From: Porticoccaceae bacterium | GTDB taxonomy: Bacteria > Pseudomonadota > Gammaproteobacteria > Pseudomonadales > Porticoccaceae | Direction of reading: 5' to 3' | Length of the DNA: 64,000 nucleotides | Assembly (NCBI GenBank): GCA_024644585.1 | Contig: JAHEHM010000008.1 | Coordinates: 1-64,000, forward strand | Translations under genes and position numbers: made by a program | Notes under the pieces: generated by a model | What the model saw: the letters and a program-made list of their open reading frames with translations, nothing else | What the model was told of the DNA's origin: nothing | Databases searched by the model: none | Shown here: one piece after another, positions 37,755 through 45,749 of the stretch | Layout of the letters: each line of letters begins with the position of its first letter | Numbering within the stretch: position 1 is the stretch's first letter

Positions 37755-38329
37755 TTTTAATGGTCGACAACTATGATTCATTTACCTACAACGTAGTGCA
37801 ATATTTGGCGGAGTTAAAAGCTGATGTTCAGGTGCATCGCAACGATCAAATTACTCTTGCAGAAATTGAGGCGCTAGCGCCGGAAAAGATTGTTATTTCT
37901 CCAGGGCCCTGTACGCCAAACGAAGCAGGTATATCAGTTGAAGCAATTAAGCATTTTGCGGGCAAGATACCCATTTTGGGTATCTGTTTGGGCCATCAAA
38001 GTATTGGTCAGGCCTTTGGTGGTGAGATCGTGCGCGCCAAGCAGGTGATGCATGGTAAAACCTCGATGATTCAGCATAAAAATAGCGGTGTTTTTGCCGG
38101 TTTAACTAATCCGTTTGAAGCCACTCGCTACCATTCTTTAGTGATTAATCAGAGTTCACTGCCTGCCTGTTTAGAAGTGACAGCCTGGACACAGAACGAT
38201 GATGGTACGCTGGATGAGATTATGGGTGTTCGCCATAAAGAGTTGGCTGTGGAGGGGGTGCAGTTTCACCCGGAATCTATTCTTACTCAGCACGGTCATG
38301 ACCTGCTAAACAACTTTCTGAAGGGCTAG
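37751..38329 (+). CDS. trpG: Anthranilate synthase component II (glutamine amidotransferase)
   Basis: TrpG supplies ammonia from glutamine to TrpE. The 192-residue class I amidotransferase has [11 protein letters not shown], the nucleophile elbow GICLGHQS (Cys79) and the [10 protein letters not shown] motif with the catalytic His and Glu. The start is the ATG at 37751 within the trpE stop; upstream in-frame text is only trpE in another frame. It could also serve para-aminobenzoate synthesis, as in some relatives. Confidence 0.97.
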   Translation: MILMVDNYDSFTYNVVQYLAELKADVQVHRNDQITLAEIEALAPEKIVISPGPCTPNEAGISVEAIKHFAGKIPILGICLGHQSIGQAFGGEIVRAKQVMHGKTSMIQHKNSGVFAGLTNPFEATRYHSLVINQSSLPACLEVTAWTQNDDGTLDEIMGVRHKELAVEGVQFHPESILTQHGHDLLNNFLKG

Positions 38330-38332
38330 ATT

Positions 38333-39370
38333 GTGGATATTACCCAAGCATTAGAAAAAGTCGTCAACAGCGAAAACTTATCATCTGAAGCTATGCGAGA
38401 TGTGATGCGCCAGATTATGACGGGCAACGCCACTCAGTCGCAAATCGGTGCCTTTCTTGTGGCTCTGCGTATGAAGGGCGAAAGCATTGACGAAATTGCC
38501 GGCGCGGTAGAAGTGATGCGCGAATTGGCAACCGGCGTCGATGTTAGCGGCGAGCACCTAGTGGATATTGTGGGCACTGGCGGTGACGAATCCAATTTAT
38601 TTAATGTTTCAACGGCATCAAGTTTTGTGGTTGCCGCTTCAGGTGGAAGGGTTGCCAAGCATGGCAATCGTTCAGTTAGCAGCAGCAGTGGTGCCGCTGA
38701 TTTATTAGAGGCTGCGGGAGTCAATTTAAGTTTGACCCCGGAGCAGGTCGCGCTATGCGTTGACCAGTTAGGCGTGGGCTTTATGTTTGCGCCAGCGCAT
38801 CATAGCGCCATGAAACATGCCATAGGGCCACGTAAAGAGCTTGGCTTGCGGACCATATTTAATATTCTTGGGCCCATGACGAACCCTGCCGGTGTTGGAC
38901 AGCAACTGATTGGTGTCTATGATCCTGCGCTTTGCCGACCCATGGCAGAAGTATTAGGAAGGCTGGGCGCTGAGCATATTATGGTGGTTAATTCTGCCGA
39001 TGGCTTAGATGAAATAAGTATTGCAGATGAAACCTCTGTGGCGGAATTTTGCCGCGGCAAATTAACTGAATATACCATTAAGCCTGAAGATTTTTTTCAG
39101 TGCCGCCAAAGTCTAGATGGCCTTTCAGTCAGCGGTGCTGAGCAATCACTGGCCATCATTTCTGATGCTCTAGGTAAACAGCAGAATGAGCATGCAGAAA
39201 AGGCCGCAGACCTGATTGCAATTAATGCAGGGGCGGCGCTCTATGTTGCGGGTTGTGCCGCAGACCTAAAACAGGGCGTGGCTATGGCGCAGGATGCTAT
39301 TGTGTCTGGGTTGGCGGGCGCTAAAATTAAAGATTTTGCAGCCTTTACTCAAGCACAGTCTGACGGCTAA
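38333..39370 (+). CDS. trpD: Anthranilate phosphoribosyltransferase
   Basis: TrpD joins anthranilate to PRPP. The 345-residue protein has the PRPP-binding [29 protein letters not shown], the anthranilate-site segment and [12 protein letters not shown]. The start is a GTG at 38333, three bases after the trpG stop, with an AAGGG site upstream. It is third in trpEGDC. Confidence 0.97.
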   Translation: MDITQALEKVVNSENLSSEAMRDVMRQIMTGNATQSQIGAFLVALRMKGESIDEIAGAVEVMRELATGVDVSGEHLVDIVGTGGDESNLFNVSTASSFVVAASGGRVAKHGNRSVSSSSGAADLLEAAGVNLSLTPEQVALCVDQLGVGFMFAPAHHSAMKHAIGPRKELGLRTIFNILGPMTNPAGVGQQLIGVYDPALCRPMAEVLGRLGAEHIMVVNSADGLDEISIADETSVAEFCRGKLTEYTIKPEDFFQCRQSLDGLSVSGAEQSLAIISDALGKQQNEHAEKAADLIAINAGAALYVAGCAADLKQGVAMAQDAIVSGLAGAKIKDFAAFTQAQSDG

Positions 39371-39389
39371 GTATTTTTAAGAGAACAAT

Positions 39390-40190
39390 ATGACGATTGA
39401 AACACCCACAGTACTAAAAAAAATCTTGGCGCGAAAAGCGGAAGAAATCGCCGAGCGCAAGGCTAAGGTGAGTCTTGAACAGCTAAAGCAGGCAATACAG
39501 CATGCTTCAGCGCCTCGTGGTTTTGCCAAGGCGTTGCAGGAAAAAATAGCTGCGGGTGAATCTGCAGTTATTGCTGAAATTAAAAAGGCTTCTCCCAGTA
39601 AAGGTGTTATTCGCGAAGACTTTGACCCAGTCTCTATTGCCCAGAGTTATGAGTTAGGGGGTGCGGCCTGCCTATCGGTTTTAACCGATGTTGATTTTTT
39701 TCAGGGAGCAGACCAATACCTTATAGATGCCCGAGCTGCCTGTTCGCTCCCGGTGATTAGAAAGGATTTTATTGTCGACGAATACCAGCTCTATGAGGCG
39801 CGAGCGATGGGCGCAGACTGCGTACTATTGATTGTTTCAGCACTCCAGGTGTCAGAGTTAGAATCACTGCATGCCAAAGCGCTTGAGCTGGGCCTAGATG
39901 TATTGGTTGAAGTACATGATCAGCCTGAACTCGATATTGCACTAACTATTGAGAATCCATTAATTGGTATTAATAACCGCAATCTTCATACCTTTGAAGT
40001 CTCGTTAGGCAATACCTTTGAGTTGCTTGATCAAATTCCTGCAGAGCGCACTGTTATTACAGAAAGCGGCATACACAGCAGTCAAGATGTTAAAGCAATG
40101 AAAGAAAAAGATGTGCATGGGTTTTTGGTTGGTGAGGCATTCATGCGCAGTGATAATCCAGGCCAGCAACTTAAGTCATTTTTTAGTTAG
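39390..40190 (+). CDS. trpC: Indole-3-glycerol phosphate synthase
   Basis: TrpC closes the indole ring from CdRP. The 266-residue TIM barrel has [17 protein letters not shown] (catalytic Lys and phosphate site), [47 protein letters not shown] and TESGI. It is monofunctional, without the fused TrpF of enteric bacteria. It ends four bases from the convergent crp-like stop. Confidence 0.97.
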   Translation: MTIETPTVLKKILARKAEEIAERKAKVSLEQLKQAIQHASAPRGFAKALQEKIAAGESAVIAEIKKASPSKGVIREDFDPVSIAQSYELGGAACLSVLTDVDFFQGADQYLIDARAACSLPVIRKDFIVDEYQLYEARAMGADCVLLIVSALQVSELESLHAKALELGLDVLVEVHDQPELDIALTIENPLIGINNRNLHTFEVSLGNTFELLDQIPAERTVITESGIHSSQDVKAMKEKDVHGFLVGEAFMRSDNPGQQLKSFFS

Positions 40191-40194
40191 CCCC

Positions 40195-40860
40195 CTAGGA
40201 TTTGGTTTTACCATGTCTAATTGACTGAAGACAGTCTTTGTAAACAATGATTTTTTTGCCGCGCAGAGAAATATAACGGGCTTCATCAAATTGCTTCAGA
40301 ACTCTTCCTACCATTTCTCTTGAGCAGCCAATTAGTTTGGCAATTTCCTGTCGTGTGCTGCGAATTATGGTGCAGTCGCCCATAGGTTGAGCGTCGGGTT
40401 GCTGGCATAGATTAATGAGAGCCCCAGCAACACGACCACTGACATCCACAAACGCCAAGTCACGAACCTTAGATGATGTACTTGCTAGTTGTTTTGCAAG
40501 CTGCCTCGCAACAGCAAACAGTAACTCAGGATGTTTTTCGCTGAGACGAAGAAATTTTTTATAGCTTAACTCGCCCAGTTCACATTTGGTTTTGGCACGA
40601 ATACGCGCGCTTCTTGGGTTGGTTTCAAATAAACCCATCTCCCCCACAAAGTCTCCAGGGTTTAAATAGGCAAGGATAATCTCTCTGCCATCGGTGTCCT
40701 CTGTAGCCACTGTTACTGAACCACTCAAAATATAGAAAAGCGACTCACTGAAATCACCCAGATGAATAATCGTTTTTTTGGCTTTATATTTACGAATTCG
40801 GCTATTCTCTAAAAAAATTTCTAAGTGCCTTAAGCAGAAATCCGATTGTATTCTGGTCAA
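40195..40860 (-). CDS. Vfr/CRP-like cyclic-nucleotide-responsive regulator
   Basis: This is a global regulator of the CRP family, closest in text and place to Pseudomonas Vfr, which lies beside trpC in P. aeruginosa. The 221-residue protein has a cNMP-binding domain with YILSGSVTVATEDTDGREII and GDFVGEMGLFE followed by ARIRAKTKCEL, a long C-helix, and a helix-turn-helix with RQEIAKLIGCSREMVGRVLKQF. I place the start at TTG 40860, six bases after AGAGG; this matches Vfr length, whereas a TTG at 40911 has no ribosome site. Confidence 0.87.
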   Translation of the reverse strand: MTRIQSDFCLRHLEIFLENSRIRKYKAKKTIIHLGDFSESLFYILSGSVTVATEDTDGREIILAYLNPGDFVGEMGLFETNPRSARIRAKTKCELGELSYKKFLRLSEKHPELLFAVARQLAKQLASTSSKVRDLAFVDVSGRVAGALINLCQQPDAQPMGDCTIIRSTRQEIAKLIGCSREMVGRVLKQFDEARYISLRGKKIIVYKDCLQSIRHGKTKS

Positions 40861-41023
40861 AGTAAACCTCTGATGCCTGTGTTTTTCGAAAATTGTATGA
40901 ATTGCAGCCAAGTTAAAGACTTTGATACAGTCAAATACTAGTAAACAAAAGGGTTTATTGCGCGAGGGAAGTGCTAAAATAAAAAGCTACAAAAAAACCA
41001 GTTGTTATTAAGAGGTTGAGTGA

Positions 41024-41437
41024 ATGAAAGCAGTAGTCAAATGGGTAGATGGCGTTATGTTCTTGGGTGAGTCAGGAAGTGGCCACTCGGTAGTTATGGA
41101 TGGTGCGCCAGAGCAGGGTGGAAGGAATATGGGCGTTCGCCCGATGGAGATGATTCTCTTAGGGTTAGGCGGCTGTGCGTCCTATGACGTGATAGCCATG
41201 CTGAAAAAAGGGCGACAACAGATTGTAGACTGCAGGGCAGAGGTTGAAGCCGAGCGTGTTGATGCTGTGCCAGCGGTATTTAGTAAGATCCATATTAATT
41301 TTGTGGTGACTGGAAGCGACCTAAAAGAAAACCAAGTGAAGCGGGCGGTTGATCTGTCTGCAGAGAAATACTGTTCAGCCTCAATTATGCTCAGTGCGGC
41401 GGGTGTCGCTGTCACGCATAGTTACGAGATTACTTAG
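41024..41437 (+). CDS. OsmC/Ohr family protein (YhfA-like)
   Basis: The 137-residue protein has the OsmC fold, with conserved Cys51 in GLGGCASYDVI and Cys117 in AEKYCSASIML, the pair that reduces organic peroxides in active members. Its text is closest to the YhfA-like OsmC group found next to crp in gammaproteobacteria, whose physiological role is unclear. An AAGAGG site precedes the ATG. It is divergent from the crp-like gene. Confidence 0.9.
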   Translation: MKAVVKWVDGVMFLGESGSGHSVVMDGAPEQGGRNMGVRPMEMILLGLGGCASYDVIAMLKKGRQQIVDCRAEVEAERVDAVPAVFSKIHINFVVTGSDLKENQVKRAVDLSAEKYCSASIMLSAAGVAVTHSYEIT

Positions 41438-41454
41438 AGGTCAAAAAAAAGATA

Positions 41455-41483
41455 AAAAAAAGGGAGCCAAAGGGTTGGCTCCC
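41455..41483 (-). terminator. Minus-strand intrinsic terminator B
   Basis: GGGAGCCAA and TTGGCTCCC (41462-41470, 41475-41483) form nine base pairs with a four-base loop, and on the minus strand are followed by seven Ts then more Ts. On the plus strand no T-run follows, so it cannot serve osmC. No minus-strand protein gene feeds it. Confidence 0.9.
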
Positions 41484-41556
41484 GATAAAATTCTTTGGAT
41501 TAAACGCAAAGAGGGGTTTGGGTAGAAAGTTGCTGAGGGACAGCTAACTCTCTATG
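41455..41556 (-). ncRNA. Candidate small RNA B (LysR-box controlled sibling sRNA)
   Basis: Minus-strand transcript inferred from a TAAAGT -10 candidate (41563-41568), a start near 41556, and the intrinsic terminator at 41455-41483. Between them lies ACCCCTCTT (complement of 41510-41518), an anti-Shine-Dalgarno sequence, followed by a TCTTTG/CAAAGA stem and then the terminator. No plausible reading frame with a ribosome site is present. The layout repeats that of candidate A 256 bp away. The exact 5' end is inferred. Confidence 0.6.
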
Positions 41557-41562
41557 CCGCGC

Positions 41563-41606
41563 ACTTTAGTGATCTGCTCTTTATTAATCCAATGCATTTA
41601 ATGCAT
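41563..41606 (-). promoter_or_regulatory. LysR-type box B and -10/-35 candidates for sRNA B
   Basis: ATGCA-TTTAA-TGCAT (41592-41606) is a dyad with the T-N11-A form of LysR sites. On the minus strand it is followed by TTGGAT (41587-41592) and, 18 bp on, TAAAGT (41563-41568). The dyad centre is 33.5 bp from the -10 centre, exactly as in box A. Confidence 0.6.
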
Positions 41607-41643
41607 AGAGGCCATTACATTTTGTTATGACCCTGTTGAAGAT

Positions 41644-41669
41644 AAAAAAAAGGACCCTGGGAGGGTCCT
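41644..41669 (-). terminator. Minus-strand intrinsic terminator A
   Basis: AGGACCCT (41651-41658) and AGGGTCCT (41662-41669) form eight base pairs with a three-base loop, followed on the minus strand by seven Ts and ATC. A second stem with its own T-run lies just upstream (41672-41690). No protein gene on this strand ends here. Confidence 0.9.
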
Positions 41670-41812
41670 AAAAAAATCCTTAAGCAAGGATTAAGAGGGG
41701 TTCGGTTTCAAGGAAATTCAAAGTCGTACTTTGTAAACCTCACTTGTTAGTTTCTCGCTAAAAGTCAGCGCTAAACTGTAAATCTTTAAAGCTCATCATT
41801 TATTGCTTTATG
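41644..41812 (-). ncRNA. Candidate small RNA A (LysR-box controlled sibling sRNA)
   Basis: Minus-strand transcript inferred from TATAGT (41819-41824), a start near 41812, and the terminator ending near 41644. It contains ACCCCTCTT (complement of 41693-41701), then a perfect AATCCTT/AAGGATT stem with a four-base loop and a T7 run, then the GC-rich terminator. The same order of elements occurs in candidate B, although the stems differ in sequence, which suggests a diverged duplication. A 13-codon frame inside lacks a ribosome site. Confidence 0.6.
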
Positions 41813-41818
41813 GTTGCT

Positions 41819-41864
41819 ACTATAAGGGGAAACATGCCATACTTCTAATGCATTGTTTGCATTA
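41819..41864 (-). promoter_or_regulatory. LysR-type box A between sRNA A and the LysR gene
   Basis: TAATGCA-TTGTT-TGCATTA (41846-41864) is a perfect 7-bp inverted repeat containing the 15-mer ATGCA-N5-TGCAT. On the minus strand TTAGAA (41843-41848) and TATAGT (41819-41824; five of six) follow with an 18-bp spacer. The site lies between the LysR gene and the divergent sRNA A, the normal place for a LysR target and autoregulatory site. Confidence 0.7.
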
Positions 41865-41900
41865 ACATTATGCACACAGGTAATGACATGGAGAGGGCAG

Positions 41901-42884
41901 GTGAACTTACAAAGACTATCTCGGCTGGATTTAAATTTATTGGTTTCGTTGCAGGCACTGCTAGAAGAAAAAAGTGTTACCAAAGCCGCTGAGCGACTAT
42001 TTATTACCCAGCCCGCTATGAGCCGAGTATTGCAGCGCTTGCGCGATCAATTAGATGATCCTTTGTTTACCCGTACGGGCAACGAGTTGGTGCCTACTCC
42101 CAGAGCCAGAGAGCTCGAAATAAGACTGCCCAGTTTATTAGATACAATTCTAGAGATGGTCAGTGAGGGTGAATTTGACCCCTCTACCTTTGTCGGTGAA
42201 ATTACGGTTGCCGTTCCTGAATTTGTTGCTATTTCCCTTATTTCTGAATTAACCAAGGTATTTACCGAACAGGCACCGGGTTTAATTCTGTCTATATCCA
42301 GTGAAACAGAGTCTGTAGAAGGCGAGTTAGCTGAGGGCGTATTAGACTTTGCCATTGATGTAGAAAGAGGCGTTAGTGAAGATATCTCCTCCAAAAGGTT
42401 GGCAATTTTCACCCCTTCTATTTGGATGAGAGAGGGCCATCCACTTGCCAATAACTCTGAGGTCACCTTAGAAGAAATTTTAGAATACCCTTTTGTGCAG
42501 TATTATCTCCTCATTTATAAGCGAGTCAGTGCTCGCACCGATGCCCGATTTGATAAGGCCCTTAGAGACTTAGGTAGAAAGCGCAAGAAAGCCTTAGTGA
42601 CCAACCAATTAATGACCGCTATGGAAACAGTTTGCGGCTCTGATTGCCTGATGGTTGCAGCCAAATATGGTAATGCTATGGATCGCGAGATGTATAGGAT
42701 AGTGCGCAAGCGCTATCCCTCAGGTCTGCCCCATGTGGGCACTATTCCAATGGTACTACTACAGCATAATCGAACAGCCAGCTCGTCCATTCATAGTTGG
42801 GTAGCCAATCAAATAGTAGACCTTATTAATAGCTGGCAGCGGGATCTTGATGCGGATAGAGAAAGTATTTTGCAATCTGACTAA
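41901..42884 (+). CDS. LysR family transcriptional regulator
   Basis: The 327-residue protein has the N-terminal winged helix (RLDLNLLVSLQALLEEKSVTKAAERLFITQPAMSRVLQRLRDQL) followed by the ligand-binding domain with FTRTGNELVPTPRA and SIWMREGHPLA. It resembles the LeuO/NodD-like subgroup rather than OxyR. Two close cysteines (CGSDC) are in the C-terminal part. A GTG at 41901 with GGAG upstream is my preferred start; ATG 41883 is an alternative. It sits where Pseudomonas has speD, facing two LysR boxes and two candidate small RNAs. Target and ligand are unknown. Confidence 0.92.
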   Translation: MNLQRLSRLDLNLLVSLQALLEEKSVTKAAERLFITQPAMSRVLQRLRDQLDDPLFTRTGNELVPTPRARELEIRLPSLLDTILEMVSEGEFDPSTFVGEITVAVPEFVAISLISELTKVFTEQAPGLILSISSETESVEGELAEGVLDFAIDVERGVSEDISSKRLAIFTPSIWMREGHPLANNSEVTLEEILEYPFVQYYLLIYKRVSARTDARFDKALRDLGRKRKKALVTNQLMTAMETVCGSDCLMVAAKYGNAMDREMYRIVRKRYPSGLPHVGTIPMVLLQHNRTASSSIHSWVANQIVDLINSWQRDLDADRESILQSD

Positions 42885-42896
42885 GGATTTGACGAG

Positions 42897-43541
42897 TTAT
42901 AATTTATAGCTACTTTTTGTCATAGCCGAAGAAATCAGCGTCATAATTTTTAGTACAGGCTTAGGGAAACGGTGCCCGCCAGCCTCTAACGCAGTTTCAG
43001 CATGTCTTGCCTCATCCTCGAGCATCTGCTCGACTATTAGACGACTTTTCTTATCTTCAGCGGGAAGTTCGTCAAGATGCTTTTCCAAATGTTGGCAAAC
43101 TTGATCTTCAGTGGCGGCAACAAAGCCTAGGCTCAGTTTGTCGCTAATAAGGCCAGCACCAGCTCCCATAGCAAACGACATGCCGTACCAGAGTGGATTT
43201 AGTGCACTGGTTTTACCACCCAACTGTTCAATACGCTGCTCACACCATGCTAAGTGATCAATTTCTTCATCAGCGGCCTCGCGCATTTGCTCACCCACCT
43301 CTGGAAGTTTGGCAGTGAGTGCCTGTCCCTGATATAGCGCCTGCGCGCAGACTTCACCCGCATGATTAACGCGCATTAAGCCGAGGGCGTGCTGACGCTG
43401 CTCTTCAGTTAGTTCAGTTTCTTCAATTTCGGTTGAGGGTGAATGACGATGAGGCACGGGCGCACTGCTAAGTGATGTTCTAAGCGCCGCGTCTAGTTGG
43501 CCTATAAGACGATCAATTGAAGTAAGTTGTCGTTGACTCAT
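42897..43541 (-). CDS. coq7: Ubiquinone C6-hydroxylase (Coq7 type)
   Basis: Coq7 is a di-iron monooxygenase that adds the last ring hydroxyl in ubiquinone synthesis. The 214-residue protein has metal-binding motifs [18 protein letters not shown] (Glu), [12 protein letters not shown] (ExxH), a [10 protein letters not shown] Glu region and [11 protein letters not shown] (ExxH). It lies 12 bp from the convergent LysR stop and, as in Pseudomonas, in the trp-crp-osmC neighbourhood. Confidence 0.95.
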   Translation of the reverse strand: MSQRQLTSIDRLIGQLDAALRTSLSSAPVPHRHSPSTEIEETELTEEQRQHALGLMRVNHAGEVCAQALYQGQALTAKLPEVGEQMREAADEEIDHLAWCEQRIEQLGGKTSALNPLWYGMSFAMGAGAGLISDKLSLGFVAATEDQVCQHLEKHLDELPAEDKKSRLIVEQMLEDEARHAETALEAGGHRFPKPVLKIMTLISSAMTKSSYKL

Positions 43542-43554
43542 GATTCTATTCTAC

Positions 43555-44280
43555 TTAACTCTTGCTAGCGGATACAAATTTCTTAGCCAAAAACACAGGG
43601 ATCATAGCGATTGCGAAAAATCCCATAACCAGTATTTCGGCGACCAATATGTATACTGGCCAAGGCCCAAAAAAGTCCAATACCGACGGATTTAATGGTT
43701 TTTCAATTAAGTAAAAATAGTTAGCGTCCAATAAATAATTAATTGGTAAAAGTACGACAACATAGACATTAAGCCAGCCAAAGGTTTTCAAAATGCCCTT
43801 AGCTGTAGGGTACAGCGCAAAGCAAACCATATAGTGAATCATTAAAAGCACTAAACCCACATGAGTAATCCAGTATTTAAAAAATTCATAAGCTGGATAG
43901 TCGAAATAGAGATCAGGAGTCACTATGGCTTGAAAGGTTCCCGCCATCACCAGAAAATAAATGGGCTCAAAGTATTTGTGTTTAGGATACCAGAGGGCAA
44001 AAGGAGCAACTAAGGCAAACAGATTACAGAGTGAAAGGGGTAAATCATCGGCAATAGTAAAGCGCCCAAGGGCAATCTCAAAAATGGTGTAAACCACAAC
44101 CGAAAGCGCCAAAATAATAGCTATGCAACGACCGATAAAAAGATTTTTTTCAGTACAGAGTTTTTTACTAGCAATAAGAATTAGCGCCAATAGAAGCAAA
44201 GAAATGCATAAAACAACGAGGTGACTGTTGCCGTAGGCAATAAAGGGAATCTCGTTACTAAACAAAGCCAGATTAGTCAT
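43555..44280 (-). CDS. TIGR02206 (YwaF-like) integral membrane protein
   Basis: The 241-residue protein has about seven hydrophobic helices and the family pattern LPLSLCNLFALVAPFALW near residues 80-97, AGTFQAIVTPDL and a HVGLVLLMIHYM segment. This fits the TIGR02206/YwaF family, whose function is unknown. It lies between coq7 and purD on the same strand, 22 bp after purD, so it may be read with purD. No enzymatic motif is seen. Confidence 0.75.
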   Translation of the reverse strand: MTNLALFSNEIPFIAYGNSHLVVLCISLLLLALILIASKKLCTEKNLFIGRCIAIILALSVVVYTIFEIALGRFTIADDLPLSLCNLFALVAPFALWYPKHKYFEPIYFLVMAGTFQAIVTPDLYFDYPAYEFFKYWITHVGLVLLMIHYMVCFALYPTAKGILKTFGWLNVYVVVLLPINYLLDANYFYLIEKPLNPSVLDFFGPWPVYILVAEILVMGFFAIAMIPVFLAKKFVSASKS

Positions 44281-44302
44281 TTAATTATGCAGTAATTAAA
44301 AA

Positions 44303-45610
44303 TTAGCTGTTTTGCTCTCGTTCAATTGCCCGCCAAGCAATATCATCGCGATAAAACATTCCGTTCCAGCTGATTTTGGCCGCCAATTTATAAGCTTGAG
44401 TCTGAGCATCGGACACATTGTCACCCAGTGCAGTAACACAAAGAACTCGGCCACCATGAGTACAGACATTACCATCAATTTCAGAGGTGCCTGCATGAAA
44501 CACTTTTTCAGACACATCAGCTGAGGCACTATTACCATCTAGCCTGGGTAAGCCAGAGATTACATCGCCCTTGTTGTAACTATTAGGGTAACCGCCAGCC
44601 GCCAACACTACACCAACAGAGGGCTTTTGATTCCAGCGAGTCTCCTGTGTGTTCAGCCGACCATCGATAGCGGCCAAACAGTGTTCAACCAAATCAGATT
44701 GCATACGCAACATAATTGGCTGGGTTTCAGGGTCACCAAACCGACAGTTGTACTCTATGACCTTGGGTGTGCCATCGGCCATAATCATTAGGCCCGCATA
44801 TAAAAAGCCAGTATAGCTATTACCTTCCTCAGCCATACCCTTTACTGTTGGGTAAATCACCTCATCCATCACCCGCTGATAAATAACTTCATCAACAACA
44901 GGTGCTGGGGAATAGGCGCCCATTCCGCCAGTATTTGGGCCTGTGTCACCGACGCCCACTCGTTTGTGATCTTGGCTGGTAGCCATTGGCAATACGTTAG
45001 TGCCATCCGCCATCACAATAAAGCTGGCTTCTTCGCCGTCTAAAAATTCTTCAATAACCACGCGGTGTCCAGCTTCGCCAAAGGCATTTCCCGCTAACAT
45101 GTCGCGCACAGCGGCCTCAGCCTCAGCCAAATCCATGGCCACGATAACGCCCTTGCCCGCAGCAAGACCATCAGCCTTTACAACAATAGGCGCGCCAATC
45201 TTATTCAGATAAGCAATGGCTGGCTCAACCTCAGTAAAGGTTTCATAAAAGGCAGTGGGAATGTCATGGCGGGCAAGAAAGTCTTTGGTAAACGATTTTG
45301 AGCCTTCCAGCTGTGCTGCACCCGATGAAGGGCCAAAGATAGGTAAATTGCGCTCATTGAAATAATCGACAATGCCATCAACTAGGGGCTGTTCCGGTCC
45401 AACAATAGTAAGACCCACATTGTTGGACTGGGCGAATTCAGCCAATGCAGCGAAATCATCGACAGTAATAGCTATATTATCAAGACTTGGTTCAATTGCC
45501 GTTCCTGCATTGCCTGGGGCGACATAGACTGTTTCTGTGCTTTTAGACTGAGATGCTTTCCAGGCTAATGCGTGTTCGCGGCCGCCTGAGCCAATAACCA
45601 ATATATTCAT
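44303..45610 (-). CDS. purD: Phosphoribosylamine--glycine ligase
   Basis: PurD is the second enzyme of purine synthesis. The 435-residue ATP-grasp protein has NILVIGSGGREHALAWK, GPEQPLVDGIVD, VKADGLAAGKGVIVA, VIEEFLDGEEASF and VIEYNCRFGDPETQ. In most relatives purH directly precedes it; here a photolyase gene on the other strand separates them. Confidence 0.97.
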   Translation of the reverse strand: MNILVIGSGGREHALAWKASQSKSTETVYVAPGNAGTAIEPSLDNIAITVDDFAALAEFAQSNNVGLTIVGPEQPLVDGIVDYFNERNLPIFGPSSGAAQLEGSKSFTKDFLARHDIPTAFYETFTEVEPAIAYLNKIGAPIVVKADGLAAGKGVIVAMDLAEAEAAVRDMLAGNAFGEAGHRVVIEEFLDGEEASFIVMADGTNVLPMATSQDHKRVGVGDTGPNTGGMGAYSPAPVVDEVIYQRVMDEVIYPTVKGMAEEGNSYTGFLYAGLMIMADGTPKVIEYNCRFGDPETQPIMLRMQSDLVEHCLAAIDGRLNTQETRWNQKPSVGVVLAAGGYPNSYNKGDVISGLPRLDGNSASADVSEKVFHAGTSEIDGNVCTHGGRVLCVTALGDNVSDAQTQAYKLAAKISWNGMFYRDDIAWRAIEREQNS

Positions 45611-45749
45611 TTATGAGCGCTTAAATTTTGAATGATAAGAAGGTTCGAATTGTATCAGAGTAGGATATGATTGCGAAAAAAAACCATGATTAATCCAATC
45701 ATAAAAGCTGTAACGTAGGTCTGATAGCAAACATAATAAGGCGAACAGT

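Noticed and set aside
40861-40911. Longer N-terminus for the CRP-like protein from TTG 40911
   Set aside because: No ribosome site there, and TTG 40860 has AGAGG at ideal spacing and matches Vfr length.
41538-41597. 17-codon minus-strand frame starting in LysR box B
   Set aside because: No ribosome site, an in-frame stop directly before the ATG, and it begins inside the operator upstream of the inferred RNA start.
41462-41669. The two hairpins as terminators of osmC
   Set aside because: The T-runs follow the stems only on the minus strand; on the plus strand A-rich or mixed sequence follows.
41758-41799. 13-codon minus-strand frame inside small RNA A
   Set aside because: No ribosome site and no matching frame in small RNA B, so probably chance.
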